DNA of 64,000 nt from Aldehydirespirator sp965200005 (GTDB lineage Bacteria; Actinomycetota; Acidimicrobiia; Acidimicrobiales; Aldehydirespiratoraceae): assembly GCA_965200005.1 (NCBI GenBank), contig OZ241331.1:1488001-1552000 (forward strand). The letters are read 5' to 3'. The position numbers were made by a program, and so were the translations under genes. The notes beneath the pieces were generated by a model, which did not search any database, was not told the origin of the DNA, and saw only the letters and a program-made list of their open reading frames with translations. Positions 63,541-64,000 of the stretch are shown piece by piece. Each line of letters opens with the position of its first letter. The first letter of the stretch is position 1.

Positions 63541-64000
63541 GTGAGAACCTTGAGTCGCGCCCCTGACGCAGTCTTGAGAGCATTCGCCGACGATGTGGGC
63601 CGGGTCGGGCCGGTGTGTGTGCGAGGCGGCGGCACTCGCTGGAGTCTTGGGGGTGATTTGGCCGCGGGCACACGCCAGGTGCAAGCACCCGTTGGGATCG
63701 TGAAGTTTGAGCCTGCTGAGATGACGGTGCGGGTGCGCGCAGGTACAACAGTCGCCGAACTGCATCAGGCATTGCTCGCCGAAGGTCAGCGCACATCGTT
63801 GCCGCAGCGAGATGGTGGAACGGTTGGTGGTGCTTTGATGGCCGGCGAGTCAGCCGTGACGCGACTTGGTTTGGGGCCAGTGCGTGAGGCGCTGTTGCAG
63901 GCTCGATATGTCTGCGCTGATGGTTCACTGGCAACAGCAGGAGCAGCAACGGTCAAGAACGTGAGTGGATTCGACTTGTGCCGCTTGCTGGTTGGGTCGC
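63541..64000 (+). CDS. glcE: GlcE-like FAD-binding glycolate dehydrogenase subunit, 5' part
   Basis: A frame from GTG 63541 that runs off the right edge; ~153 residues are visible. RGGGTRWSLGG, EMTVRVRAGTTVAELHQAL, LPQRDGGTVGGALMAG and ATVKNVSGFDLCRLLVGS match the FAD-binding half of GlcE. It follows glcD by 15 bp and should form the second FAD subunit of glycolate dehydrogenase. Its 3' end and any glcF lie outside the window. Confidence 0.85.
   Translation, partial: MRTLSRAPDAVLRAFADDVGRVGPVCVRGGGTRWSLGGDLAAGTRQVQAPVGIVKFEPAEMTVRVRAGTTVAELHQALLAEGQRTSLPQRDGGTVGGALMAGESAVTRLGLGPVREALLQARYVCADGSLATAGAATVKNVSGFDLCRLLVGS

Noticed and set aside
1..64000. CRISPR arrays, tRNA or rRNA genes
   Set aside because: No regularly spaced direct repeats of CRISPR length and no cloverleaf or rRNA-like segments were recognised on reading; a tRNAscan or Infernal run would be decisive.

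Overview
The window looks like a chromosomal segment of an actinobacterium, most likely a marine member of the Acidimicrobiia. This is an inference from gene content: a WXG100/EccC type VII secretion pair, a mycofactocin MftD homologue, two F420/LLM-type oxidoreductases, DtxR/IdeR-like operators, many acyl-CoA enzymes, frequent GTG/TTG starts, and by eye a GC content in the mid-to-upper 50s. No rRNA, tRNA or CRISPR array was found. Genes are dense and often overlap by ATGA/GTGA.

Layout. (1) 1-7.8 kb: 3' part of an MttB-family methyltransferase, a 2-hydroxyacid dehydrogenase, a hipBA toxin-antitoxin pair, an amidohydrolase, a lipoprotein, a family-5 uracil-DNA glycosylase and a histidine phosphatase whose C-terminus is lost. 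(2) 7.8-10.6 kb: an inserted accessory block with a broken one-polypeptide methyltransferase-nuclease gene, a coupled 47-residue ORF and a broken IS1595-type transposase. (3) 10.8-21.5 kb: a DddP-type DMSP lyase, an orphan AAA ATPase with a 19-bp repeated upstream element, and catabolic oxidoreductases (HIBADH-like, Fe/2OG oxygenase, acyl-CoA dehydrogenase, DAO-type FAD enzyme, zinc alcohol dehydrogenase, LLM enzyme, enoyl-CoA hydratase). (4) 21.6-26.5 kb: WXG100 plus an FHA-EccC ATPase interrupted by an 8-bp tandem duplication. (5) 27.4-38.0 kb: an apparent iron-starvation locus with a FEA1-like lipoprotein, FbpA/FbpB ferric transporter genes, membrane glycosyltransferases, a sugar-nucleotide epimerase, an FAD enzyme, Bfd and bacterioferritin. 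Three good and one weaker DtxR/IdeR-like palindromes lie at its promoters. (6) 38-46.9 kb: an S9 peptidase, a DUF1214-like protein, a two-domain VOC protein, modABC and an O-methyltransferase. (7) 46.9-52.0 kb: a branched-chain-type ABC importer compressed into two fusions, LivH-LivM-LivG and MFS-LivF. (8) 52-64 kb: LLM oxidoreductase, mftD, two acyl-CoA ligases, an unusual alpha-CTD/sigma-4-like protein, a P450, and glcD with the start of glcE.

How it fits together. The catabolic genes suggest a heterotroph living on phytoplankton-derived small molecules: DMSP (dddP, possibly a DmdB-like ligase), methylated amines (MttB and DAO families), glycolate (glcDE) and acyl-CoA-activated substrates (FadD3-like ligase with a P450). 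The most original region is the iron locus, where ferric-uptake genes are transcriptionally and translationally linked to membrane glycosyltransferases.

Five genes carry small frame-disrupting differences: four by one or two single-base changes, EccC by an 8-bp duplication. Undoing each change restores a family-typical protein. I cannot tell recent mutation from sequencing or assembly error without reads.
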